Positions 1 through 7,549 of a stretch of DNA of 10,402 nucleotides are shown here, in pieces. Position numbers and translations under genes: made by a program. The stretch's first letter is position 1. Every line of letters starts with the position of its first letter. The notes beneath the pieces were generated by a model. The model did not search any database. It saw nothing but the letters and a program-made list of their open reading frames with translations, and was not told where the DNA came from. The stretch lies in the NCBI GenBank assembly GCA_017521065.1, contig JAFXEA010000275.1:1-10402 (forward strand), read 5' to 3'. Source of the stretch: Kiritimatiellia bacterium. Lineage in GTDB: Bacteria > Verrucomicrobiota > Kiritimatiellia > RFP12 > UBA1067.

Positions 1-332
1 CCCGAGCCCATCCCCAACTGTACACCGCCATGAAGTTCCCGTCCGAAATCCAGCAGGATTCCGGGCGTATCGCCCTTATTCTCGAGCAGACAGCCTACTG
101 TCGGTTTCCCCAGACCGCCCTCAGGCACCTGTCCGTGCGATTTTCCGAGGAGCGCCGACGGATTTGCGACAGCGAACCTTCCACCCAAGTTCAAATCCGA
201 CTTCGGCGTCTGCCAGACCACTCGTACAGGATTGACGTAGGTACGCACACGCGGATCGACGGCGTCCGCCCTGCTTTCCACTCCCGCCGCGACTATAGCA
301 ACCGTCGCAACCGCTCTTAAAAAACTTTTCAT
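1..332 (-). CDS. Secreted GH78-like (alpha-L-rhamnosidase-like) protein, N-terminal part only
   Basis: This frame starts at ATG 332-330 and runs off the window edge, giving 110 complete codons with no stop. The start overlaps the TGA of the preceding gene in an ATGA (329-332), so it is the next operon member, probably translated by coupling because no Shine-Dalgarno is visible. Residues 1-23 (MKSFLRAVATVAIVAAGVES) look like a Sec signal peptide. The mature part includes YVNPVRVVW (about 32-40) and ILLDFGRELHGGVQL (about 92-106). The LDFG plus downstream glycine pattern resembles the N-terminal beta-sandwich region of GH78-type proteins, and the upstream neighbour has a matching LLDFGKHAFGWLE. 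The catalytic domain lies outside the window, so activity cannot be judged. The signal-peptide start and coupling are seen directly; the family is inferred from a short stretch. Confidence 0.75.
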   Translation of the reverse strand, partial: MKSFLRAVATVAIVAAGVESRADAVDPRVRTYVNPVRVVWQTPKSDLNLGGRFAVANPSALLGKSHGQVPEGGLGKPTVGCLLENKGDTPGILLDFGRELHGGVQLGMGS

Positions 333-2083
333 TTTGAAACGCTGAACATATGATGTCCGGACGGAAGTTCCCGAATCGAGCCGAACGCCTCGAACCGCAC
401 ATCGGCCGGCGCATCGAGTTCAACCTCGTACGACACGGAAGTGTTGCGCACGGCAAGCGCAAGCGTGCCGCGAGCCGTCGGAACCTTCGATCTGACAAAT
501 GACAGAGATCCGAGCTGCGGCTTGACAGAAATTTTCGCGAATCCGCTCTCAAGCGGCGACACGCCGAGAATAAAGCGGGATAGGACATTGAGCGGAGCCG
601 TGGACCACGCATGATTCATATCCGGCACCCGCCATTTCTCTTTCAAAGTCAGATCCCAGAATTCCATCGTTATCGTCGCGCCTTTCTCCATCATCGCCAG
701 CCAACCGCGTTCGCCAAGCGAGGTCATAAGCGCCAGCGCATCGTCAATCCGTCCCGACAGACAAAGCGCCTCCAGCACATGCTGGGCCATATACGTACTG
801 CAGGACATGCCTTTGCGAACAATATAATCCGCGACCCGGTCTCGCATGCAGGAGGGCAGCACCCCGGACGTAACCGCCACGGCATTCCCCTGCACCGTGA
901 AATGATCGACACCTTCACCGTCGCGCACCAGACCAGTCTTCCCGTCGACAAAAACCTCTAAAAACGCGTGGCGCACACGTTCCGCCTCCCGGCCAAACAT
1001 TTTTGCGTCATCGTCCTTGCCGATCGCCTTGGCCATCTCAGACATATCCCTCAGATTGGCGTAGCGCAGCGCGTTGACGATTGAATTCACATGTGTGAAC
1101 ACAAAGCCGTCGCGATAGCACATCGCCCAGTCGACGATATCGCGCGGACGGTTGCGGTCCTTCGTTTTCACCCAGTCGGTCACCAGCAATCCGTCGGATG
1201 CGCGTGCGCAATCCGACCAGATCCGGCGCTCTTTCATCAGATCGTAGTAACGCCTGATGCGCGAGGTGTCACCGGTATGCATCCAGTCAAGCCAGCACAT
1301 GCGCACGAAATACTGCTTCCATTCCGTCGGCCAGGTGGAATGATCGCTCACCCAGTCCAGAGTCTGCCGAGGAAGACCGTAATCCGAAGAAACGGCGTAA
1401 GAACCGAGCTGGGCGATCAGCGAATCGGCTTCGTACGTCAAACGCTCCCGGTCGCCATCCACAAAACGGCCGAGAAAGGAAGTCGCCTTAATCGTGTATT
1501 TGCAGAAATCGTGCACCCTGTCCAACGCCGCCGAAGAAGAACAAAACGACTCCTCGTTCATGTCATAGGGATACCAAACGGGAATCTGCCGGATCGACCG
1601 CCAAAAATCGGGAGCGGGCGATTCAATGATTTCCGCCCAGCGGAACGGCATCACCGTGCCGAACGGACCAACCGGCGCACCGTCCGGTTCGTTTTGCCCG
1701 AAATAGGCGCTGTTATCCGCGTTGACGTAGGGAATGCGCTGAAGGCCGGTTCGGGTAAATTCGCCCCTCGTGCAGGCGCATCTGATCGTGCCTTCGTCAA
1801 CAGTGAAACGGCGGTTGGTGACAACCGATCCGCCGTCATCGACAAGTTCCCCCCAGATAACCGTGTATTTGCCGGTCGTGCAGACGTTTGCCTCCAGCCA
1901 GCCGAATGCGTGCTTCCCGAAATCGAGAAGAACCCGCCCGCGGGCGTTCGTCGTCACGGAAACAGGAGCGATCGCCCCGCCGCAGACCACGGCCTTCGGC
2001 GCAAACTGTTCGTGTCCCGCGCCGAAAACGGTCGCGGACGCCAGCACGGACGCGACAAGAACACACTTCGTTTTATATGCCAC
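329..2083 (-). CDS. Secreted alpha-L-rhamnosidase (GH78 family)
   Basis: This is a 584-residue exported enzyme expected to remove terminal alpha-L-rhamnose from plant or microbial glycans. The frame is open back to a TTG at 2116, inside the upstream gene. I place the start at GTG 2083-2081 because AGGGA lies 8 bases before it and translation there gives a normal signal peptide (MAYKTKCVLVASVLASATVFG). Residues 40-160 form the N-terminal beta-rich part (LLDFGKHAFG about 52-61). The (alpha/alpha)6 barrel carries the GH78 signature DGDRERLTYEAD (209-220), whose E213 matches the general acid. GATITMEFWD (468-477) has E474 as the likely general base, followed by NHAW (490-493). A C-terminal beta-sandwich (about 505-584) includes VSPLESGFAKISVKP. 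All expected catalytic positions are present, so an active enzyme is likely. The sugar specificity is inferred from the family. Confidence 0.88.
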   Translation of the reverse strand: MAYKTKCVLVASVLASATVFGAGHEQFAPKAVVCGGAIAPVSVTTNARGRVLLDFGKHAFGWLEANVCTTGKYTVIWGELVDDGGSVVTNRRFTVDEGTIRCACTRGEFTRTGLQRIPYVNADNSAYFGQNEPDGAPVGPFGTVMPFRWAEIIESPAPDFWRSIRQIPVWYPYDMNEESFCSSSAALDRVHDFCKYTIKATSFLGRFVDGDRERLTYEADSLIAQLGSYAVSSDYGLPRQTLDWVSDHSTWPTEWKQYFVRMCWLDWMHTGDTSRIRRYYDLMKERRIWSDCARASDGLLVTDWVKTKDRNRPRDIVDWAMCYRDGFVFTHVNSIVNALRYANLRDMSEMAKAIGKDDDAKMFGREAERVRHAFLEVFVDGKTGLVRDGEGVDHFTVQGNAVAVTSGVLPSCMRDRVADYIVRKGMSCSTYMAQHVLEALCLSGRIDDALALMTSLGERGWLAMMEKGATITMEFWDLTLKEKWRVPDMNHAWSTAPLNVLSRFILGVSPLESGFAKISVKPQLGSLSFVRSKVPTARGTLALAVRNTSVSYEVELDAPADVRFEAFGSIRELPSGHHMFSVSK

Positions 2084-2099
2084 CGCCGCCGTCCCTTCA
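2084..2099 (-). promoter_or_regulatory. Ribosome binding site that decides the GH78 start codon
   Basis: The TGA of the upstream gene (2099-2097) runs straight into AGGGA (2096-2092), followed by 8 bases and GTG at 2083. This is the only junction in the operon with a short gap (13 bases) rather than an ATGA overlap, and it supports the GTG over the TTG at 2116. Confidence 0.65.
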
Positions 2100-3701
2100 G
2101 TTGCACGCAAAATCAATAGACGCTTTTCCCTTGATGGGATGCATCGTCCATCCGTTCTGCGACGGTTTCATGTCGCCGTCGTAGGCGATCTGATATTTAA
2201 AGCCGTCGAATTCCATTTTCACGAATCCCGGGGGGAAATCGAGCTTTGAGAAAAACTCACCGCCGCCGCGGAATTTCAACTGTGCAGCCTCCCACGACGT
2301 TTCCGCATCAAGTCCGAAGTCGATCAGGATTCGGTTTTCCTCGAATACGACCGTCAACGACGTACCGTCTGCGCGACCCGCCGTAACCTTCAGAGTTTTT
2401 TCGTCCGACGTCGCCACGTCGAATGACGTGAATTCACCTCCGAAATACGCCATGCCGTCATACTCGCCGCCTTTCAGCATCGCCCCGTCGACGATCGGCG
2501 GCGTGAAATAGGAGCAGAACCATTTGGCGCAGGCTTTTTTCAGATAGGTCTCGGCATAGCCGTCGCAGAACTTGTGGATGTCGCGGAAAAAGACGCGCCT
2601 GCCGTCGTAGAAAAGATTCATGCGGTAATGTTTGGAATTGTACCACGCGCTCTTGTACGGTTCATCGGACCAGTTCTCAAGCGCGACAAGCGTCTGAGGG
2701 ATGTTCTCCGGGTGTTTCGCCTTGAATGCGCGACCGGTCTCGCCGAATTTTTCAACGCGGATTTTGCCTTTCGCCGAAAGCTCGGCGATGCGTTCGATCT
2801 GATAGGGAAGGCCGCGCCCGATATTCTCCCAGCCGAAACTGTTCTCCTGCCCGGTCTGCATGTAAGAAAGTCCCAGAAGCCCAGGCCCTGTATAAACGCG
2901 GAAGTACCAGTCAACGATCGCCTTGTCACATCCGCAGTGACAGGCCGGCTCCAGAGTTTTTGCGCCCAGCTTTTTGCAGGAGATCAGTTTGCCGTAGTTG
3001 AAAATCGGATCTGGCGTAAGCATCCGGAACACCGGCACCGGAATCGCATTCTTCATTTCGACGGCGGCGGAGATTGCATTGTTCTTCGAAGGATAATACG
3101 CGCCGTTGCCGTAACCGCCGCGCAGACCGTACGCGTCCGTTGAATCCTGTTCCTTGCAGATGCAGAACGCATCCATGCCGTACCTGCGGTTCATGTAGTC
3201 CATGGAATGGGCATCGAGCAGCCAGCTGCCCGCCACTCTCGGATACTGGCCGAAACGCTCCTTGAAAAGGCGGAACGTTTCATCTACGATCCGCTCACGT
3301 TCCGCCGGCGTGTAGGCCATGAGAAAACCGGGATTTACGAACCACTCCCAATCCCATCCCTTGCGGCCGCGCCACGGAATCCCGCAGGCTTCGACCTGCT
3401 GACGGCACATCTCAAACCAGACACCGTATTCCGTCTTGTCCTGTTCCGCGGATTTCGCCGCCGCTACAAGATCATCGCGGAGCAACGCGTCATACTGCAG
3501 CAGAATCGTATTGGGCAGATGATACGCCGTATTGAGCTTAATCTCCTCGCGCAGAGGTTCGACCAGATCGCGATCGGGATATCTTGGTTCTGTCCCTCTC
3601 ACGAAATTCACAATATTCATCACGGTCGGCGGCCGGCTGACACCGCCGAACGCCAGCCCCGCCGCAACAACCGCCAACACCGACAATCCGGTTTTCATCA
3701 T
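2097..3701 (-). CDS. Secreted protein of unassigned family, possibly a deacetylase- or hydrolase-like barrel
   Basis: This 534-residue protein has a signal peptide (MMKTGLSVLAVVAAGLAFGG) and no membrane segment after it. I cannot name its family with confidence. Residues 25-300 look like a barrel: VMNIVNFVRGTEPR (27-40), LREEIKLNTAYHLPNTILLQYDAL (50-73), YGVWFEMCRQQVEACG (92-107), WDWEWFVNPGFLMAYTP (116-132), GSWLLDAHSMDYMNRRYGMDAF (158-179) and FRMLTPDPIFNY (225-236). The layout recalls NodB-type polysaccharide deacetylases and GH57/GH38-like barrels, with WFE, LDAH and PDP as candidate catalytic positions. Residues 410-534 are beta-rich. The start ATG overlaps the upstream TGA as ATGA (3698-3701) behind AAAGGA; a second ATG follows at once. 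Its place between two glycosidases suggests a step in glycan breakdown, which is inference. Confidence 0.72.
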   Translation of the reverse strand: MMKTGLSVLAVVAAGLAFGGVSRPPTVMNIVNFVRGTEPRYPDRDLVEPLREEIKLNTAYHLPNTILLQYDALLRDDLVAAAKSAEQDKTEYGVWFEMCRQQVEACGIPWRGRKGWDWEWFVNPGFLMAYTPAERERIVDETFRLFKERFGQYPRVAGSWLLDAHSMDYMNRRYGMDAFCICKEQDSTDAYGLRGGYGNGAYYPSKNNAISAAVEMKNAIPVPVFRMLTPDPIFNYGKLISCKKLGAKTLEPACHCGCDKAIVDWYFRVYTGPGLLGLSYMQTGQENSFGWENIGRGLPYQIERIAELSAKGKIRVEKFGETGRAFKAKHPENIPQTLVALENWSDEPYKSAWYNSKHYRMNLFYDGRRVFFRDIHKFCDGYAETYLKKACAKWFCSYFTPPIVDGAMLKGGEYDGMAYFGGEFTSFDVATSDEKTLKVTAGRADGTSLTVVFEENRILIDFGLDAETSWEAAQLKFRGGGEFFSKLDFPPGFVKMEFDGFKYQIAYDGDMKPSQNGWTMHPIKGKASIDFACN

Positions 3702-5827
3702 TTATTTTCCTTTCTGTCATTTTCTTCAAATTGAATTTCCGCCCAACCGCCGATATCCTTGCCGCTCATATCCCCGGAAATTCCGATAAATCCTTCGGCC
3801 GTCCTGCCGTCATCGTTGTCCCATATCTGCGTGTTGAAGCGGACAGGCACGCCCGGCACGACGCCAAGCGCGGCAAGCGAAAACGCGCGTTCGTAAATCC
3901 GGCCGTCCACGCTTTTGATCCATTCCCGGCTGAATCTGCCGCCCGTGCTGAAAGCAACCGTCAAAGCATCGCCGGCATGCGGCACCGGCGTCGTCGAGAA
4001 GCGGATCGCATCGTCGGTCACTTCAGCGCGGATCGTCAACATATCGCCGTCACGCTTGAACCAGTATTTCGCGCTCAAATCGGAAGGCCCTTCCCACATG
4101 AGGTGCTCCGTCGCCGGATTGAAGCCCGCATGCGAGGTGTATTGCTCAGGTTTATCAAGCACAAGCTGCGGCGAGGACGGAAAATCACCGGCAGGCACCG
4201 CGATTCTGACCGGAGGCTGCTGCGGCAGCGGAGGATTGGCGATCGCTTCGACCGTCGATGCGCCAATCAAGACGAGCGACCCGATAAAACGACCGACATC
4301 AAACACAACTACACCATTCGCGATTTGCAACGGACGGGAATTGCCCATCAGATCGACAAAAAACGCATCGGCGGCGTCCGTACGGATTTTTACCGGCCGC
4401 GGCTTGAGCGCGCTTCCCGGGTTATGCGGCCAGCCGGCGAGAACCAACCGGTTGCTTTTCGAAAACAGCAGCAGTTCCATATCCTCATTCGGCAGTTCGC
4501 GGACGAAATGCGCATCACGATAAAGGGAAACCGTTTCCGCAACGGCAGGATAAGCCGCCAATGGCTCAAAATCCCGCGACAGGAGGCCATAAAACAACCT
4601 CGTTTCGGCAAGATCGCGCCTCGAATCCCGCACCTTGTACCAGTTGTGCGCACAGCAACCGCGTGACCATGAAAAGAGCGCCTTCTTCATATAGCACGCC
4701 GCCTGCACAGCCTCCCCGCAACGGGCATCGACGCTCGTCTCGTTTGGCCAGATAGGCTTTTCGATGCTGTGTTTCTTCAAAAGCGAAAGCCAGTTTTCAT
4801 CCAACGTCCGGAAAAACCCCTTCGCGGTGCCGTGCTCGTGTATGGCGAGAATGTCGAAATTCTCCGCAGTTCCCAAAACACCGCGCGGAAGGAAATCCTT
4901 CTTCGTATCAATCGTTTTCCGCCAGCAGGCGATACCGCCTGTCAATATCCGGGCGGATGGGCAGCCGACCCGAATACCCTGTGCACCGGCATTGAACGAA
5001 GCGACATAGTCCTCGACCGAGAAGTTTCCGAACCCGATCAGATCCGGTTCATTGTAGAGTTCATAGAAAGGAATGCGCGCACCGAAATGCGCCGCCATTT
5101 TGCGGAGGAAATCCCGCCACGGCCCGGGCTCCGGCAGTTTATTCCCGCAAGGCCCCCGTTCAGGACGCTCATAGATCCAGTCTTTTTTCACCGCCCAGTT
5201 CGGAGCAAGCCCCACCAGCACCTGCGGCAGAATCCCGTACTTTTCAAGCAAAGCAACGCGCCGTTCGCCGATCGACCAGTCTATCGCGCCGGGAGATGGC
5301 TCCATTTCGCGCCAGGCCAGATCGATCCGCATCACCTTGAATCCGGCACGCGCCGCGGCGCGCACTTCCAGTTCTTCTTCCTGTAGACTTTTGCAGCATT
5401 GCAGATGCGCGTGCGTACCGAAAAGGAATTCTCCGTCCAGTCCCTGTGACGGCTCAAGGCTGTCGCAGACGGCAATCCGCACCGCCCCTGTCGACACCTC
5501 CGCGCCCACCGTGCAGACCCACACGATATCATAGGCGCCCTTCGCCAGCGGCGCATCGAGAACCGGCACGGACGAACGCCCATCCTTAAATGTCAGCGTG
5601 CGTCTCGTAGTGGTTTCTCCGCCGAGAATGTTTCTCGCCGTAAAACTGATTTGGCCGGCGGCGGCATCCGACGAAATTTCAGCCTTGAGCCGGGCGACCG
5701 TTTCCGACGGTGTCACTACCGGCAGCGCATCGCCGGCCCCAACTGCAACATCAAGCGAAGCCCTGGCGGACAAAACCGCCAGGCCAACATATCCCCAGAC
5801 AAGAAACTTCATTGATTTGCACTTCAT
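3698..5827 (-). CDS. Secreted clan GH-A glycoside hydrolase (GH39/GH5-like) with C-terminal CBM9-like domain
   Basis: This 709-residue protein begins with a short lead and a signal peptide. The ATG at 5827 overlaps the previous stop (ATGA 5824-5827); a second ATG at 5812 starts a cleaner signal (MKFLVWGYVGLAVLSARA) and could be the true start. Residues 25-125 form an immunoglobulin-like N-terminal domain. Residues 130-440 are a TIM barrel: FGTHAHLQ (136-143), KVMRIDLAWREMEPSPG (164-180), FYELYNEPD (254-262) with E260 as likely acid/base, and IWPNETS (359-365) with E363 as likely nucleophile. A beta-sandwich follows (445-525). Residues 560-702 resemble a CBM9-like/DOMON domain (YWFKRDGDMLTIRAEVTDD, 588-606). 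The two-Glu clan A arrangement supports a retaining beta-glycosidase. GH39 xylosidase-like and PslG-like enzymes are the closest matches I can offer; the substrate is unknown. Confidence 0.82.
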   Translation of the reverse strand: MKCKSMKFLVWGYVGLAVLSARASLDVAVGAGDALPVVTPSETVARLKAEISSDAAAGQISFTARNILGGETTTRRTLTFKDGRSSVPVLDAPLAKGAYDIVWVCTVGAEVSTGAVRIAVCDSLEPSQGLDGEFLFGTHAHLQCCKSLQEEELEVRAAARAGFKVMRIDLAWREMEPSPGAIDWSIGERRVALLEKYGILPQVLVGLAPNWAVKKDWIYERPERGPCGNKLPEPGPWRDFLRKMAAHFGARIPFYELYNEPDLIGFGNFSVEDYVASFNAGAQGIRVGCPSARILTGGIACWRKTIDTKKDFLPRGVLGTAENFDILAIHEHGTAKGFFRTLDENWLSLLKKHSIEKPIWPNETSVDARCGEAVQAACYMKKALFSWSRGCCAHNWYKVRDSRRDLAETRLFYGLLSRDFEPLAAYPAVAETVSLYRDAHFVRELPNEDMELLLFSKSNRLVLAGWPHNPGSALKPRPVKIRTDAADAFFVDLMGNSRPLQIANGVVVFDVGRFIGSLVLIGASTVEAIANPPLPQQPPVRIAVPAGDFPSSPQLVLDKPEQYTSHAGFNPATEHLMWEGPSDLSAKYWFKRDGDMLTIRAEVTDDAIRFSTTPVPHAGDALTVAFSTGGRFSREWIKSVDGRIYERAFSLAALGVVPGVPVRFNTQIWDNDDGRTAEGFIGISGDMSGKDIGGWAEIQFEENDRKENK

Positions 5828-7155
5828 TTGGCGATGGCGGGACAGACAAGACGGAAACCGACAGAATCGTCCCAGTTATTCACTTTACAGGTCACTCTTG
5901 CGGCAGAACGAAGATGGCTCGCAATGGAATTGTAGTATCCGCCACGAACGATAACGACCGAATCATTGTCGAGATTCAACGACTCCGGCTTGGCTGCTCC
6001 ACGCGGATTGACATACGTGCCGCCATCCGCCGGATAGTCCCCCTTCCAGTCAAGACACATTTCTCTAACATTGCCCATCATATCATAAAGACCGAAATTG
6101 TTGGGCTTTTTCTGCCCTACCGGTGACATCGTACCAACTTTGTTGTAGGTGAAAACCGCGTAGGCCCCTATTCCTTCAATACTGAATACATGCTTATTCG
6201 GCTCTCCAGTCGATTCAAATCCGCAGCAATACGCGCTTGTCGTCCCGGCTCGACAGGCAAACTCCCACTGCGCCTCAGTCGGCAGATCGAATTCAAGCCC
6301 CGTAGCGGCGCGCAACATTCCTATATAACTTGAGTCATCGACATCATGATTCTCTGGCCATCCAAGACCCTTGTCCGTACCTCTAAAATTCGTGTAGTAC
6401 ATTCTATTGAGGGGATAGGTATCATAAATGGGACTTGCCGTAAGCCCATCAATCGATTGACTGTTGTTCGGATGCGACCGGTGCCACCGGTTAAATCTGG
6501 AAAACTGCTTTTGCGTCGTCTCGTACACGGCCATGTAGTAATCGTCAGACAAAATAACCTTGTGTTGCCTTTCCCAGCCCTCTCCATTCTCCGTCGTCAT
6601 TCGACCCGATTCATTCTCCGGCGATCCCATCAACCATTCAACACCTGCAGCAGGGATCTTGCGCAAGAGAATGTGCGTGGTTTTATACCTCACATCGGCA
6701 ACACCACCAGGAATAAAATTAGTAGACGCATAATACGTTACACTTTCGGCGGGCGTCGCCGCGTTCAAATCGACAACCATATAGTCCGGCGGAGCATTGG
6801 TCGTCCACGCAGAAACGGCGAAGCGGATGTTGCCGCCGGTTATAAGCTGGTCGGGCCAGTCGTTGCGGGCCTTCCATACGATCGCACGGCTTCCCGGCTG
6901 GACAAGTTTGTTCATGTCTCCGGTGATATTCATCTGCCTCTCGGCGCCGATCGACACCCAGACGTCGTCGCCACGGTTGGTCTGAACATCTACGGTGATC
7001 ACGGCCGGCTCGTTGGAAAGCGTGTAGCTTACGGTTACGTTGCGAGATCCGAGGCCTTGAACGGCTTTCACATTCGAGACAATCGGTTCGGCGGCGGAAA
7101 GCGCGCCTGCCGAAACAGCCGATAAGGCAAACACAGATATCATTTTTTTCTTCAT
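5824..7155 (-). CDS. Secreted SUMF1/FGE-fold protein lacking the FGE cysteine pair
   Basis: This 443-residue protein has a signal peptide (MKKKMISVFALSAVSAGALSA), a beta-rich N-terminal domain (about 25-130) and a SUMF1-type C-type-lectin-like domain (about 160-440). SUMF1 marks are EWLMGSPENE (173-182), YYMAVYETTQKQF (206-218), LPTEAQWEFACRAGT (291-305), NNFGLYDMMGNVREMCLDW (352-370), VRGGYYN (403-409) and SVGFRLV (431-437). Aligned by eye with human SUMF1, its two catalytic cysteines fall on S410 and L415, so copper-dependent sulfatase-activating oxidase activity is unlikely. In this superfamily such members have binding or other roles. The ATG at 7155 follows AAGGA with 8 bases between. 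It is the second gene of the operon, ahead of the hydrolases; a glycan-binding or structural role is a guess. Confidence 0.88.
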   Translation of the reverse strand: MKKKMISVFALSAVSAGALSAAEPIVSNVKAVQGLGSRNVTVSYTLSNEPAVITVDVQTNRGDDVWVSIGAERQMNITGDMNKLVQPGSRAIVWKARNDWPDQLITGGNIRFAVSAWTTNAPPDYMVVDLNAATPAESVTYYASTNFIPGGVADVRYKTTHILLRKIPAAGVEWLMGSPENESGRMTTENGEGWERQHKVILSDDYYMAVYETTQKQFSRFNRWHRSHPNNSQSIDGLTASPIYDTYPLNRMYYTNFRGTDKGLGWPENHDVDDSSYIGMLRAATGLEFDLPTEAQWEFACRAGTTSAYCCGFESTGEPNKHVFSIEGIGAYAVFTYNKVGTMSPVGQKKPNNFGLYDMMGNVREMCLDWKGDYPADGGTYVNPRGAAKPESLNLDNDSVVIVRGGYYNSIASHLRSAARVTCKVNNWDDSVGFRLVCPAIAK

Positions 7156-7176
7156 TGCAGAATTCCTTTTTGAATG

Positions 7177-7338
7177 TCAACGGAATAAGATGGAAAGGCC
7201 TAAAGGCTCGGTGGTGAAAGTATCCACAATCGCGCCGAATGTCCAAGGCGACGGGCGCGTATCCAACACAAAGCCGTTCGACACCGCAACTGCCGCAAGC
7301 ATCAGTAGCGGAGTCATCTTCAAGAATGAATTCTTCAT
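7177..7338 (-). CDS. 53-residue putative secreted peptide, first gene of the operon
   Basis: A complete frame from ATG 7338-7336 to TGA 7179-7177 encodes 53 residues. The first 22 or so (MKNSFLKMTPLLMLAAVAVS, then NG) have a basic start and hydrophobic core like a Sec signal peptide. The remainder, FVLDTRPSPWTFGAIVDTF followed by TTEPLGLSILFR, is short, has no cysteine and no lipobox, and matches nothing I recognise. The ribosome binding site AGGAGGT is the strongest in the window and is ideally spaced. The SUMF1 gene begins 21 bases after the stop. Position, ribosome binding site and signal-like start make this more than a chance frame. It could be a small exported protein or a leader whose translation affects the genes behind it. 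Confidence 0.68.
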   Translation of the reverse strand: MKNSFLKMTPLLMLAAVAVSNGFVLDTRPSPWTFGAIVDTFTTEPLGLSILFR

Positions 7339-7342
7339 TTTT

Positions 7343-7349
7343 ACCTCCT
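7343..7349 (-). promoter_or_regulatory. Strong Shine-Dalgarno (AGGAGGT) of the 53-residue peptide
   Basis: AGGAGGT is a near-perfect anti-16S match and is followed by AAAA and then ATG at 7338. No other gene here has as good a site, and it is the main reason to accept the small frame as translated. Confidence 0.8.
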
Positions 7350-7403
7350 ATGTTGTGTTGCACGCGATTGCCTCTGACCAACACGGCCATACTCGCGCGT
7401 CGC

Positions 7404-7420
7404 CTGCAATTATACTGCAA
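7404..7420 (-). repeat. Direct repeat TTGCAG / TTGCAG at 11-bp period around the operon -10
   Basis: TTGCAG occurs at 7420-7415 and again at 7409-7404, one helical turn apart, in the order TTGCAG, TATAA, TTGCAG. AraC-family proteins commonly bind direct repeats, so this is a candidate operator for the neighbouring regulator. Overlap with the -10 would suit repression better than activation. Chance occurrence is possible for a repeat this short. Confidence 0.35.
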
Positions 7421-7437
7421 ATACGTCGGTCAGCCAA
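7409..7437 (-). promoter_or_regulatory. Probable sigma-70 promoter of the hydrolase operon
   Basis: A perfect -10 (TATAAT, 7414-7409) is preceded at exactly 17 bp by TTGGCT (7437-7432), four of six matches to the -35 consensus. Transcription would start near 7402, giving a leader of about 64 bases before the 53-residue peptide. The weak -35 fits an activator-dependent promoter, as expected if the AraC-type regulator next door drives it. The stretch from the regulator stop (7550) to the peptide start (7338) contains no other gene I can support and no convincing terminator. Confidence 0.6.
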
Positions 7438-7549
7438 CAAAATGCATGGATGGGTTCAAGCATCAATAACACCTCATTTCAAGCAATTGCCATTGCCTGT
7501 ATTGAATGCGGCCTGCCGGGTTTGAGTTTTGGATTTTTGCGCTTAGGAA

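Noticed and set aside
2084..2116. TTG at 2116 as the start of the GH78 gene
   Set aside because: It would add 11 residues ahead of the signal peptide and lie within the upstream gene, while GTG 2083 has a well-spaced Shine-Dalgarno.
1091..2119. Long plus-strand frames such as 342 residues at 1091-2119 and 311 residues at 3731-4666
   Set aside because: They are antisense to genes with recognisable domains, are rich in Arg, Pro and His, and show no ribosome binding site, signal or motif.
7406..7475. 17-residue minus-strand frame starting MLEPIHAF upstream of the operon
   Set aside because: It runs across the -35 and -10 elements, so it would not be on the operon transcript, and it has no distinctive sequence.
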